Assembly (NCBI RefSeq): GCF_030063245.1 | Contig: NZ_JASISR010000008.1 | Coordinates: 1 to 64,000 of the forward strand | Origin: Paenarthrobacter sp. PH39-S1 | GTDB lineage: Bacteria; Actinomycetota; Actinomycetes; Actinomycetales; Micrococcaceae | Direction of reading: 5' to 3' | Length of the DNA stretch: 64,000 nucleotides | In this document: piece after piece, positions 7,627-15,501 of the stretch | How positions within the stretch are numbered: position 1 is the stretch's first letter | How the letters are laid out: every line of letters begins with the position of its first letter | Notes under the pieces: generated by a model | Database searches by the model: none | Seen by the model: the letters and a program-made list of their open reading frames with translations, nothing else | Told to the model about the DNA's origin: nothing | Program-made: the position numbers and the translations under genes

Positions 7627-7671
7627 ATTGAACATCATCCTCTGAATCACAGGTTCGATGTTTGATTCAAT
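7627..7671 (-). promoter_or_regulatory. Nested inverted repeat, candidate operator of the XRE operon
   Basis: Inner arms TGAATCA (7643-7649) and TGATTCA (7663-7669) are perfect inverted copies with centres 20 bases apart, about two helical turns. Outer arms ATTGAA (7627-7632) and TTCAAT (7666-7671) are also perfect. The element lies immediately upstream of the ribosome site of the XRE gene, as expected for autorepression. Confidence 0.55.
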
Positions 7672-7873
7672 CCTAGCGCGCGGGCTTAGCGGACGCCAGT
7701 CGGCGTGCCACTGAACGTCCCTCGTGGCAGGGCCATTTCAAAGTCCGTGAGTGTTCGGGCGATGTTGGGGTCCCGGCCGGTGCCCTTCCCTGTGAATGTG
7801 GTTTGATAACAAGCAGCCACGCCAACGTGCCGGGCGCCGGTCCTGGCCGGCCGCGACGGCATAGGGTTGAACT

Positions 7874-8602
7874 GTGAGTGATTCAGAAGTGCCCGTAATA
7901 GTTGATGTGATCCTTCCCTGCCTTGACGAGCGGGGCGCCCTGCCGTGGGTGTTGTCCCGGCTGCCGCAGGGGTACCGGGCCATCGTTGTGGACAACGGCT
8001 CAACCGACGGATCGGCGGACGTCGCCGCCGAGCTGGGGGCGATGGTGATTCGTGAACCGGTCCGAGGTTTCGGCTCGGCAGCCCATGCCGGGCTGCGGGC
8101 AGCAACGGCAGATTACGTGGCTTTCTGCGATTGCGATGGTTCCATGGATCCGGCCGCGCTTCCCGGGCTGATGGCCCTGGTTCTGGACGGAACTGCCGAT
8201 CTGGTGATGGGCAGCCGGCGGCCAAAGCGCCGATCCTGGCCACTGCACGCCCGGATAGCCAATCTGGTGCTGGCCTGGCGTCTGCGCCGACTCACCGGAG
8301 AAGAAGTGACTGATCTGGGCCCGATGCGCTGTGCGGGCCGCGAGGCCCTTCTCTCGCTGAATCTGCTGGACCGGCGCAGTGGCTATCCGTTGGAAATGTT
8401 CCTCAAGGCCAGCCAGCGCCATTGGAGGATCAGCGAGCTGCCGATCAGCTACTCGCCGCGGACGGGTAAGTCCAAGGTCACCGGAACGGTCCGAGGTACC
8501 CTGACAGCTGTTATGGACATGTCCGCCCAGCTGCGAAGCGCCCGGCTTCTCTGTTGGGCGGCACCCGTCCAAAGTGTCCGCGGGAACGAAGAAGAGGAGT
8601 GA
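7874..8602 (+). CDS. GT2-family glycosyltransferase
   Basis: 242 residues, starting at GTG. A GT-A nucleotide-sugar fold is visible: VILPCLDERGALPWVLSRLP, IVVDNGSTDGSADVAAELGA, the FCDCDGSMDP acidic metal site (a DxD variant), and DLVMGSRRPKRRSWPLHARIAN. The C-terminal part includes GYPLEMFLKASQRHWRISELPI, typical of polyprenyl-phosphate glycosyltransferase-like GT2 proteins. No membrane helices are evident. It is the first gene of a cluster and overlaps the next gene by four bases. The donor and acceptor are unknown. Confidence 0.85.
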   Translation: MSDSEVPVIVDVILPCLDERGALPWVLSRLPQGYRAIVVDNGSTDGSADVAAELGAMVIREPVRGFGSAAHAGLRAATADYVAFCDCDGSMDPAALPGLMALVLDGTADLVMGSRRPKRRSWPLHARIANLVLAWRLRRLTGEEVTDLGPMRCAGREALLSLNLLDRRSGYPLEMFLKASQRHWRISELPISYSPRTGKSKVTGTVRGTLTAVMDMSAQLRSARLLCWAAPVQSVRGNEEEE

Positions 8603-9264
8603 TACGTGAAATTAACTTGACCATTGCAGTCATCGCCAAAGAGTGCCTCCCCGGCAAGGTCAAGACCCGTCTGTGTCCGCCTCTGACTGCGGAACAGGCA
8701 GCCAGCATTGCCCGGGCCAGCCTGAGCCAGACGCTTCAAACGGTCCGGGGAGTCGCCTCAGCCGAACGGCTGCTGGTACTGGACGGACGCCCGCAAGCAC
8801 GGGATTCCGTCGGATTCCAGGTGGTCCCGCAGGCGGACGGTGGCCTGGATCAGCGGCTGGCCGCGATCTGCGACGCAGTCGTGGGACCGCTGTTGATCAT
8901 CGGCATGGACACCCCCCAGTTGACCCCGTTCCATCTGCAGGGGCTGCTCGAAGATTGGTCCACCGGGGCACCCGTGCACGACGCTTGGCTGGGCTTGGCG
9001 GCTGATGGCGGATTCTGGGCCCTGGCCATGCGTGAGCCGCGGGGCGACCTCATCCGCGGCGTTCCGATGTCCACCGCCAGCACGGGTACCGTACAGCTCG
9101 CCCGGTTGACCGCCGCCGGGCTCAGCGTCGGCCTTCTGCCTTGTCTTCAGGACGTGGACACCTTCCCCGATGCGGTCGAGGTCGCGGCCCAAGCGGCTGG
9201 GACCTCGTTCGCTGCCGCCGTCGGATTCGTGGCCGATAACGTACTGGCGGGCGGGCGGTCATGA
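8599..9264 (+). CDS. DUF2064 / CofC-like glycosyltransferase-fold protein
   Basis: 221 residues from a GTG that overlaps the preceding stop (GTGA), preceded by GAAGAGGAG. It matches the DUF2064 (TIGR04282-like) family: LTIAVIAKECLPGKVKTRLCPPLT at the start, the central LLIIGMDTPQLTP acidic motif, and GLAADGGFWALAM. These are small nucleotidyl/glycosyl-transferase-fold proteins, often next to a GT2 gene as here. Relatives also appear in arsenosugar-type clusters, but no radical SAM partner is present in this window. The reaction is unknown. It overlaps the methyltransferase gene by four bases. Confidence 0.8.
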   Translation: MIREINLTIAVIAKECLPGKVKTRLCPPLTAEQAASIARASLSQTLQTVRGVASAERLLVLDGRPQARDSVGFQVVPQADGGLDQRLAAICDAVVGPLLIIGMDTPQLTPFHLQGLLEDWSTGAPVHDAWLGLAADGGFWALAMREPRGDLIRGVPMSTASTGTVQLARLTAAGLSVGLLPCLQDVDTFPDAVEVAAQAAGTSFAAAVGFVADNVLAGGRS

Positions 9265-10019
9265 GCCAGGCGACGCTCACCCACAGCCTCCGCCCCGCCG
9301 CCGGCTACCCGCGGGGTGCGGCAGAACATACCGGCACGATGCCGCATTTCGGGCAAGGGTCGGCCGAGCCGTACGCCCGAGCGTTGGATCAGGGTAAGGG
9401 ATCGCTGACGCTGTGGCCGTTGAACCCCGGCGACGGGCTGGAACCTGTTGTTTTCAACGTGCACAGCTGGTGCGCGCCCGCCACGGCGCTGGAGCGCGCC
9501 CTGTTGGGCAGCCTCGACGGGCCCCTGCTGGACATCGGCTGCGGCCCGGGCCGGCTCCTGGCCGCGTCCCAGTCACTGGGGATAACCGCGCTCGGGCTGG
9601 ACACCAGCGCCCCGGCAGTACAGCGCGCCCTCAACCGGGGAACACGGGCTGTACGGCAGTCGGTCTTTGCACCCGTCCCGCACGCCGGCCGGTGGCGCGC
9701 GGGGTTGCTGCTGGACGGAAATATTGGCATCGGTGGGAACGTCAGCGCCCTGCTGCGCCGCTGCGGCCAGATTTTGGCCGCGGACGGAACCCTGCTGGTG
9801 GAGACCGATGCGGATGACAGCGTTGACGCAGCCTTCCACGCTGTAATGGAGGACGACGACGCGAACTTCAGCGAACCGTTCCGCTGGGCCCGCGCCGGTC
9901 TCACGTCCCTGACGGCGAAGGCTGAGTCCAGCGGTTGGCAGGTAACGACAACCCACCGGATTCAGGGACGGGTTTTCTGCCGCCTGAACCGTCGCCCGGT
10001 TCGCCGTTCCAGCAGGTAG
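9261..10019 (+). CDS. SAM-dependent methyltransferase (class I)
   Basis: 252 residues. The SAM-binding motif I LLDIGCGPGRLLAAS lies near residue 91, followed by an acidic loop at GLDTSAPAVQRAL. The N-terminal region has GSLTLWPLNPGDGLEP and FNVHSWCAPATALERALLG. The ATG overlaps the DUF2064 stop (ATGA). The last 58 bases overlap, in antisense, the end of the membrane-protein gene on the other strand. The substrate is unknown; from its neighbours, a sugar or lipid-linked intermediate is a guess. Confidence 0.82.
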   Translation: MSQATLTHSLRPAAGYPRGAAEHTGTMPHFGQGSAEPYARALDQGKGSLTLWPLNPGDGLEPVVFNVHSWCAPATALERALLGSLDGPLLDIGCGPGRLLAASQSLGITALGLDTSAPAVQRALNRGTRAVRQSVFAPVPHAGRWRAGLLLDGNIGIGGNVSALLRRCGQILAADGTLLVETDADDSVDAAFHAVMEDDDANFSEPFRWARAGLTSLTAKAESSGWQVTTTHRIQGRVFCRLNRRPVRRSSR

Positions 10020-10465
10020 ATCACGGCGGCGGCGCCGATGGCGAGCGCCAGCCAGAGCCAGGCAAGATGGGCAGCGTAGTCCGCTTCCAGCACGCTGGTG
10101 TTCCGGGCCACGGATTGGGCCCAGACCAGCGTGAGCGTCAGCAGAGTCAGCACCGCACCGGTCATGAGCGCGCTCCGAAGGACGGCAGCCGAGGAGCTCC
10201 CCAGCCCGAAGGTGAATCGGTTCAGGGCGGCACCGACCAAGCTGGTCAGTGGGACCAGGAGCCCGTCATGGAGCAGTACCGCGCAGGCCAGCCAGAACAG
10301 CAGGCCCACCAGCTGGGCCACGCCCAGCTGCGAGGGCAGGCCTAGGAGCCCATAGGCGGCAATGCCCGCACCCACCAGTCCCAGGACCAGGCGGATCACA
10401 TGAAGGCCGGTTCCGGTCTTCGGGTTCGGTCCCGCGGGCGTGGATTGTTGTACCGGCGTGCTCAC
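9962..10465 (-). CDS. Small integral membrane protein linked to the Mo oxidoreductase
   Basis: 167 residues from GTG (VSTPVQQ...), which overlaps the stop of the molybdopterin oxidoreductase by four bases (GTGA). About four hydrophobic helices: VIRLVLGLVGAGIAAYGLLG, LVGLLFWLACAVLLHDGLLV, LRSALMTGAVLTLLTLTLVW and LAWLWLALAIGAAAVIYLLE. The C-terminus is Arg-rich. No catalytic motif is seen. The coupling suggests it is an assembly, anchoring or electron-transfer partner of the oxidoreductase. Its 3' end overlaps the convergent methyltransferase gene by 58 bases. Confidence 0.75.
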   Translation of the reverse strand: MSTPVQQSTPAGPNPKTGTGLHVIRLVLGLVGAGIAAYGLLGLPSQLGVAQLVGLLFWLACAVLLHDGLLVPLTSLVGAALNRFTFGLGSSSAAVLRSALMTGAVLTLLTLTLVWAQSVARNTSVLEADYAAHLAWLWLALAIGAAAVIYLLERRTGRRFRRQKTRP

Positions 10466-11667
10466 AATATCTCCAGACTCTGCAGCCATTTGGTCTGCAG
10501 GACGCCCGGGCGGCCCGGGGCAATAATCCGTGCCGGATAGCCATGGTCCAGCTCCAGCACCCCGCCGTTGAGCTCCAGGGCCACCAGCGTCTGTTCGTCC
10601 GCCGTATACACGGCGGGCATGCTCATAAAACGGTAGGCGCCCTCTGGTTCCAGACTTGTCACCAGCAGATCCGATTCCGGCGCCGCCCCCATGGCCTGCA
10701 CCAGGTCCCGGATGCGAACACCCCGCCACCGCGCGGTTTGGCTCCACCCCTCAACGCACGCTATAGGGAGTTCATGCTCCGCCTGCGGCAGGGCGCCCAG
10801 CTCTCCCAAGGTGTAGCTGCGGCTCTGCCCGCGGTAACTGATGTTCAGCTTCCAGCCCGGATTCTGCGCCAGCGGACCAACCTTGGCATCGGCTGCCGTG
10901 CGGTTCACTGGAACGCCCTGCGGACCCGTACCCATCTTCCGTGGAGCGAAGAAGTTGGCCGGTGAAAGCCAGGCGAAGGACTGGCCGGCGGTGCCGAGCA
11001 CCACCGCACCCGTGGTCACGCCTACCGCTGCCAGAAAGCCGCGCCGGGACCAGCGCCCGGTCACGGCCGGGGGCTGACGGCCGCCCGGGCCCGCCGACGC
11101 CGCCGTCGTCCTCACTTGTGCCGCCGTCGTCACTTCTGCTTCCCGGGGCCGCCGTGCCCGCCGCCAGTGTCCGGCGATCAGCGGAAGCTTGGCGGCGATG
11201 TGCAGCAGCAGCGATCCCCAGACCACCCAGGACAGCCAGTAGTGCGTCTCGCGGAACGGGAAGGGCCACGGGTACCACTTGTAGGTGTTGATCAGCCCCG
11301 TCACCACCTGGACCAGCGACGACGCGACAAGCAGGGCAATGGACCCGCGCTCCAAGGCGTGGATCACGGAACGCACCGGAGGCCATTTGAGCAGTTCCGG
11401 GTAGACGGACCACAGTTTGGCCAGCAGCAGCGGGATGGAGGCGATTCCGGAGGTGATGTGCAGCCCCTGGGTCAGCTGGTAAATCCCGACCGGCCGGGTG
11501 GGGAACAACATCCAGGACGGCGGGTTCTGCAAGCCGTGACTGAACAGACCTGTAGCGAAGCACACCGTAAAACAGATCCCCAGCCACCGGCCCAGCACCA
11601 CGGTCAGCCTGGTACTGCGCACCGGGGAGGCGAATTTGGCAGCGAGCGCATCGGTAAGCCTGTTCAT
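10462..11667 (-). CDS. Molybdopterin-dependent oxidoreductase fused to a membrane cytochrome-like domain
   Basis: 401 residues. The N-terminal half has about four membrane helices with histidines at helix ends (GLFSHG, QGLHITSG, FRETHYWLSW, LLLHIAAKLPL), typical of a di-haem b-type cytochrome domain. A twin-Arg-like SRRGFLAAVG then precedes another hydrophobic stretch. The C-terminal half is a sulfite-oxidase-family Mo domain with the ligand Cys in ELPIACVEGWSQTARWRGV, and QTKWLQSLEI at the end. The fusion would pass electrons from an extracytoplasmic Mo site to the quinone pool. The substrate is unknown (sulfite or sulfoxide are family precedents). It is coupled to the small membrane gene that follows and divergent from the GT87 gene. 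Confidence 0.87.
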   Translation of the reverse strand: MNRLTDALAAKFASPVRSTRLTVVLGRWLGICFTVCFATGLFSHGLQNPPSWMLFPTRPVGIYQLTQGLHITSGIASIPLLLAKLWSVYPELLKWPPVRSVIHALERGSIALLVASSLVQVVTGLINTYKWYPWPFPFRETHYWLSWVVWGSLLLHIAAKLPLIAGHWRRARRPREAEVTTAAQVRTTAASAGPGGRQPPAVTGRWSRRGFLAAVGVTTGAVVLGTAGQSFAWLSPANFFAPRKMGTGPQGVPVNRTAADAKVGPLAQNPGWKLNISYRGQSRSYTLGELGALPQAEHELPIACVEGWSQTARWRGVRIRDLVQAMGAAPESDLLVTSLEPEGAYRFMSMPAVYTADEQTLVALELNGGVLELDHGYPARIIAPGRPGVLQTKWLQSLEIL

Positions 11668-11775
11668 GCGGAGGTTCTCACTACCGATCGGTGGAAGGAC
11701 AAGTCTGCTCGTACCCGAAACGCACGAGACGCCAGATTGGTGCCCGGTTCCCTGCGGATAGGGCAGGATCGAAGG

Positions 11776-13260
11776 GTGGATGCACCCAAGAACACACTAG
11801 ACGACGACGGCGCCGGGCGCCCAAAAGCGGCGCCGGTGCTGGCGCTGCTGCTTTTGCTGATGGCGGCCGTCTTATGGTGGACGGTGCAGCCGCACAACCC
11901 TTTTCCGTTGGCCGTGCTGGCCGGCACCCTCGTTTCCTGGCTGCTGTTGGCAGCCGCCGTACGGGCACTGCGCCGGATCCGGCCCGCCAGGACCAAACCC
12001 ATGACTGTCGGCGCCGTCGTTATTGCCGGTTCCCTGCTCCTGGGCCTGGCCGTACTGAGCGCGCCGCCGGCCACCAGCAACGATTCGGCCCGCTACGCGT
12101 GGGACGGCATCGTACAGAACGCAGGGATCTCTCCCTACGCGCACGTGCCCCTGGACGAGTCCCTGGTTGCGCTTCGTCCCTCGTGGCTGTTCGCTCCCGG
12201 CACCGCCGCGGCGAAGGGCGAAACCCGCTGCGCGCCGGATCTGTTTGCCACCGCCCCGGTTCCCACCCGCGGATCACCGTCCGGGGAACCGCTGTGCACC
12301 GCCATCAACCGGCCCAACGTGCCGACCATTTACCCGCCGACGGCGGAACTGTACTTTCTCGGCATCAGGCTCGCGGTGCCAGATGCCGTGGGCTACCTGG
12401 CGTTCCAGGTCGGCGGGCTGCTGGTGAGTTTAGCGGTGACGCTCCTGCTGCTGGCGGCCCTCCCCCGTCTTGGGCTGCCGCGCTATGTGGCGGCGGTGTG
12501 GGCCTGGAGCCCATTGGTGCTGATCGAAGGGGTCAACAATGCCCATGTCGATCTGCTCGGCGGGGCCCTGCTGCTCGCGTCCGGGCTGCTGCTGACCGCG
12601 GGAAAGACGGTTAAACCGTTGCGCTCCGGAGCGATGTTCGGTGCAGCGGTGGCCACCAAACTCATTCCCGCCATTGCAGCCCCGGCGCTGCTGTTCCGGC
12701 GGCCGGTCAGGTTCATCGGTGCGGCTCTGGCCACCTTCGCCCTGCTGTATACACCGTATGTGCTGACGGCGGGCTGGAGCGTCATCGGCTTTCTTCCCGG
12801 GTACCTCAAGGAGGAGGGCTACAGCGACCAGATTGGCATCCGCTTCGCGCTGGCCCAATTCGTCTCCGGCGGACCCTGGCCGATGCTGCTCAGCGCGGTG
12901 GCGCTGCTGGCGCTGGCGCTGACGGTGCTGCGCAAGACGACGGCGCACAACGTGTGGGAACAGCAGACGCAGATGATCGGGCTGGCCTTGCTGATCATCA
13001 GCCCGAACTATCCCTGGTATGCCCTCATGCTGTTGCCCTTCGTCATTCTGAGCAGGTACTGGGAGTACATCGGCGTCATGATCGCGCTGAACATCATCTA
13101 CCTGCTGCCGGGGGATCCGGTGTTCAGCGGCCCCGTCAACCGCGGCAGCCTTGCCGCCGCGGCCGCGGCCATCGCCGTGGGCGCCTGGCGCCGCCGTCGG
13201 GCATCCCACCTGGACTGTGCCCGCCACGGCCTGGAGACTACGCCTGAGATGGCAGGATAG
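11776..13260 (+). CDS. GT87-like polyprenol-phosphate mannosyltransferase, integral membrane
   Basis: About 494 residues with 10 or more membrane helices. After the first helices, an extracytoplasmic loop carries SARYAWDGIVQNAGISPYAH, the acidic motif expected in GT-C enzymes, and IYPPTAELYF. Later NNAHVDLLGG, ATKLIPAIAAPALL and LLIISPNYPWYALMLLP match the GT87/DUF2029 family of mannosyl/arabinosyl transferases that use polyprenyl-phosphate sugars. The GTG at 11776 is chosen because it lies just past the divergent promoter region; an in-frame downstream GTG is an alternative. Upstream open codons run antisense to the Mo gene and are not believed. It is followed closely by the phosphorylase gene. 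Confidence 0.82.
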   Translation: MDAPKNTLDDDGAGRPKAAPVLALLLLLMAAVLWWTVQPHNPFPLAVLAGTLVSWLLLAAAVRALRRIRPARTKPMTVGAVVIAGSLLLGLAVLSAPPATSNDSARYAWDGIVQNAGISPYAHVPLDESLVALRPSWLFAPGTAAAKGETRCAPDLFATAPVPTRGSPSGEPLCTAINRPNVPTIYPPTAELYFLGIRLAVPDAVGYLAFQVGGLLVSLAVTLLLLAALPRLGLPRYVAAVWAWSPLVLIEGVNNAHVDLLGGALLLASGLLLTAGKTVKPLRSGAMFGAAVATKLIPAIAAPALLFRRPVRFIGAALATFALLYTPYVLTAGWSVIGFLPGYLKEEGYSDQIGIRFALAQFVSGGPWPMLLSAVALLALALTVLRKTTAHNVWEQQTQMIGLALLIISPNYPWYALMLLPFVILSRYWEYIGVMIALNIIYLLPGDPVFSGPVNRGSLAAAAAAIAVGAWRRRRASHLDCARHGLETTPEMAG

Positions 13261-13265
13261 ACGCT

Positions 13266-14129
13266 ATGCAACTACAGGACCACGGCCTCGCTCAGGCGCG
13301 TATCGGCATTATCGGCGGCTCGGGGACGGCGCGTCTCCTCGGGGCCCAGGTGCTGGACGTCATCACGCCCGATACCCCCTACGGTCCCACTTCCGGCCCC
13401 GTCACGCTGGCCTCGGTGGCGGGGCGGCCCGTCGCTTTCCTCGCCCGGCACGGTGCCGGCCATTCGCTGCCGCCGCAACAGATCAACTACCGGGCCAACC
13501 TTTGGGCGCTCAAAAAACTGGGCGCGGAAGCAATCATTTCGTCCTCGGCGGTGGGTGGGCTGCGCCCTGGTTACGCCCCGGAAACGTTTGTCCTCACCGA
13601 TCAGCTGATCGACCGGACCGGCGGCCGGCGGGACACTTATTTCGACGGCGTGCTGCCGACCGGCGTGCGCCACCTGCCGGCCGCCGACCCGTTCTGCGGC
13701 ACGCTCCGCGGGCATCTGAGCGACGCGCTGCTGGCGCGTGGCCTGCAGTTCCGCGACGCGGGCACCGTGGTCGTCATCAATGGGCCGCGTTTTTCGACCC
13801 GGGCCGAATCCGCTTGGTATGTTTCCGGCGGTGCTGACATCATCAGCATGACCCAGTATCCGGAACCCGTGTTGGCGGCCGAGCTCAACATGGGCTTCGC
13901 GAACCTTGCCTACGTCACCGACTCCGACACCGGCCACGATGGTTCGGCTCCGGTCACGGCCGAGGCTGTCTTTGACCGTCTGACGAGCGCCCAGCCGCAC
14001 ATTTTCGCGGTCCTCGAAGCGGCAGTCGGCAGCTTTGCTGACGGCTACCGTGCTCCGCAGCTGATGGATGCTGAGGCGGTCCGGATCATCATGGAACAGC
14101 CGGTTCTCAGCCCGGCGGCCAGCCGATGA
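13266..14129 (+). CDS. MTAP-family nucleoside phosphorylase (probable S-methyl-5'-thioadenosine phosphorylase)
   Basis: 287 residues. MTAP landmarks are in order: phosphate-binding GIIGGSGTARLL, FLARHGAGHSLPPQQINYRANLWALK, SSSAVGGLRPGYAPETFVLTDQLIDRT, VINGPRFSTRAESAW, ISMTQYPEPVLAAEL and the base-binding YVTDSDTGHDG with its two Asp. The family cleaves purine nucleosides such as 5'-methylthioadenosine with phosphate. It begins five bases after the GT87 stop and overlaps the epimerase gene by four bases, so it is part of this cluster. The physiological substrate may therefore be a nucleoside made by the pathway and not the methionine-salvage metabolite. Confidence 0.85.
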   Translation: MQLQDHGLAQARIGIIGGSGTARLLGAQVLDVITPDTPYGPTSGPVTLASVAGRPVAFLARHGAGHSLPPQQINYRANLWALKKLGAEAIISSSAVGGLRPGYAPETFVLTDQLIDRTGGRRDTYFDGVLPTGVRHLPAADPFCGTLRGHLSDALLARGLQFRDAGTVVVINGPRFSTRAESAWYVSGGADIISMTQYPEPVLAAELNMGFANLAYVTDSDTGHDGSAPVTAEAVFDRLTSAQPHIFAVLEAAVGSFADGYRAPQLMDAEAVRIIMEQPVLSPAASR

Positions 14130-15187
14130 GACTGCTGGTCACCGGAGGTGCGGGCTTCATCGGCTCCGCCGTCGTCGAGGCGGCACTGGCAAAAGGCTGG
14201 GACGTGCGGGTCCTGGACTCCCTGGACCCGCAGATCCACCCGCAGCCGCCCCGGCTTGATCCCCGCGTAGAGCTGACCGTCGGGGACACGGCGGACCCAG
14301 CCGCGGTCCGCGGGGCGCTCACGGGGATCGACGCCGTCTGCCATCAGAGCGCAAAGGTGGGTCTCGGCGTGAGCTTTGCTGACGCGCCCGATTATGTCAG
14401 GAACAACGATTTCGCCACCGCCGTCCTGCTGGCCGCAATGGAACAGTCGGGGATAAGGAAACTGGTCCTTGCCTCGTCGATGGTCGTTTACGGTGAAGGA
14501 GCATATCTGGATCCGGTCTCGGGACAGCCGGTTCGCCCCGGTCCCCGGCTCGTGGCGGATCTGGAAGCAGGTATGTTCGATCCGAGGAACCCGTCCACGG
14601 CAGAACCGCTCATCCCCGCCATGGTCACCGAGGCCGCCCGGTTGGATCCCCGCAATGTCTACGCCGCCTCCAAGGTCAGCCAGGAACACCTCGTGTCCTC
14701 CTGGGCGCGCGCCGTTGGTGGCGAGGCGATAGCACTGCGCTACCACAACGTCTACGGACCGATGATGCCCAAAAACACTCCTTATGCCGGGGTTGCGTCG
14801 CTTTTCCGTTCCGCGATCAGCAGGGGTGAGGCCCCGCAGGTGTTTGAGGACGGCCTTCAGCGCCGCAGCTTCATCCACGTCCGCGACATCGCCTCGGCGA
14901 ACATCTTCGCCCTTGAGGCACTCCAGGACGGGTACGGGCGCCAGTTCGGAGCGTACAACGTCGGTGCCGATGCCCCGCAGACCATCGGAGATGTGGCGCG
15001 GGCGCTCAGCACTTTCAGCCACGCGCCAGCACCCGTTGTGACGGGGAGGTTCCGGCTCGGCGACGTCCGGCATATCACCGCCTCGTCGGAGCTGATCAAG
15101 AAGGAGCTCCGATGGCGCCCGCTCGTGGGCTTCGATGAGGGGATGCGGGAATTCGCCTTGGCACCCTTGCGTGGCGACGAAGAATAG
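14126..15187 (+). CDS. NAD-dependent epimerase/dehydratase (extended SDR)
   Basis: 353 residues. The N-terminal Rossmann motif is TGGAGFIGSAVVEAA, followed by a sugar-epimerase core: ASSMVVYGEG, the active-site YAASKVSQEH (Tyr-x3-Lys), LRYHNVYGPMMPKNTPYAG and SFIHVRDIASANIFALEAL. It is most like UDP-glucose 4-epimerase-type enzymes acting on nucleotide sugars. The ATG overlaps the phosphorylase stop (ATGA), so it is the last gene of the GT87-phosphorylase-epimerase operon. It would supply or modify a sugar donor for the glycosyltransferases nearby. Confidence 0.88.
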   Translation: MRLLVTGGAGFIGSAVVEAALAKGWDVRVLDSLDPQIHPQPPRLDPRVELTVGDTADPAAVRGALTGIDAVCHQSAKVGLGVSFADAPDYVRNNDFATAVLLAAMEQSGIRKLVLASSMVVYGEGAYLDPVSGQPVRPGPRLVADLEAGMFDPRNPSTAEPLIPAMVTEAARLDPRNVYAASKVSQEHLVSSWARAVGGEAIALRYHNVYGPMMPKNTPYAGVASLFRSAISRGEAPQVFEDGLQRRSFIHVRDIASANIFALEALQDGYGRQFGAYNVGADAPQTIGDVARALSTFSHAPAPVVTGRFRLGDVRHITASSELIKKELRWRPLVGFDEGMREFALAPLRGDEE

Positions 15188-15282
15188 CGTGGGCCGGATC
15201 TCCACGCGGCGCGGACCTGCTCCCGGCTCGGGCGCATGTCAGGACCCTCGGAGATTCCAGGTCAAACGCTGATACTTGAGCC

Positions 15283-15501
15283 ATGTCCGAGACGATAATG
15301 AGCGACCGACGGGCCACTTGGGCCGAGGTCGCCGCGTGGCGCGCACAGTTGCGGGATAGGGCCCTGAGTTGTGGCGTCACTGACCCGCGACTTCGTGCCG
15401 ACGGCGCCGTGATCATGCACCCGTCGGACGCCGGTTTTCAGCTCAACGACCACTTCGGAGGGCCGGCTCCCCTGCGCGGCGACGAGGGCCAGCACATTTA
15501 G
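15283..15501 (+). CDS. Small hypothetical protein, doubtful
   Basis: 72 residues, MSETIMSDRRATWAEVAAW onward, with a mixed hydrophilic composition and no motif I know. The ribosome site is poor. Its end overlaps the 3' end of the convergent shikimate dehydrogenase-like gene by four bases. It is listed because it fills an otherwise empty gap and reads like protein (GAVIMHPSDAGFQLNDHFGG), but it could be chance. Confidence 0.35.
   Translation: MSETIMSDRRATWAEVAAWRAQLRDRALSCGVTDPRLRADGAVIMHPSDAGFQLNDHFGGPAPLRGDEGQHI

Noticed and set aside
11116-11775. N-terminal extension of the GT87 frame
   Set aside because: It runs antisense through the Mo oxidoreductase gene; GT87 similarity starts after 11776.
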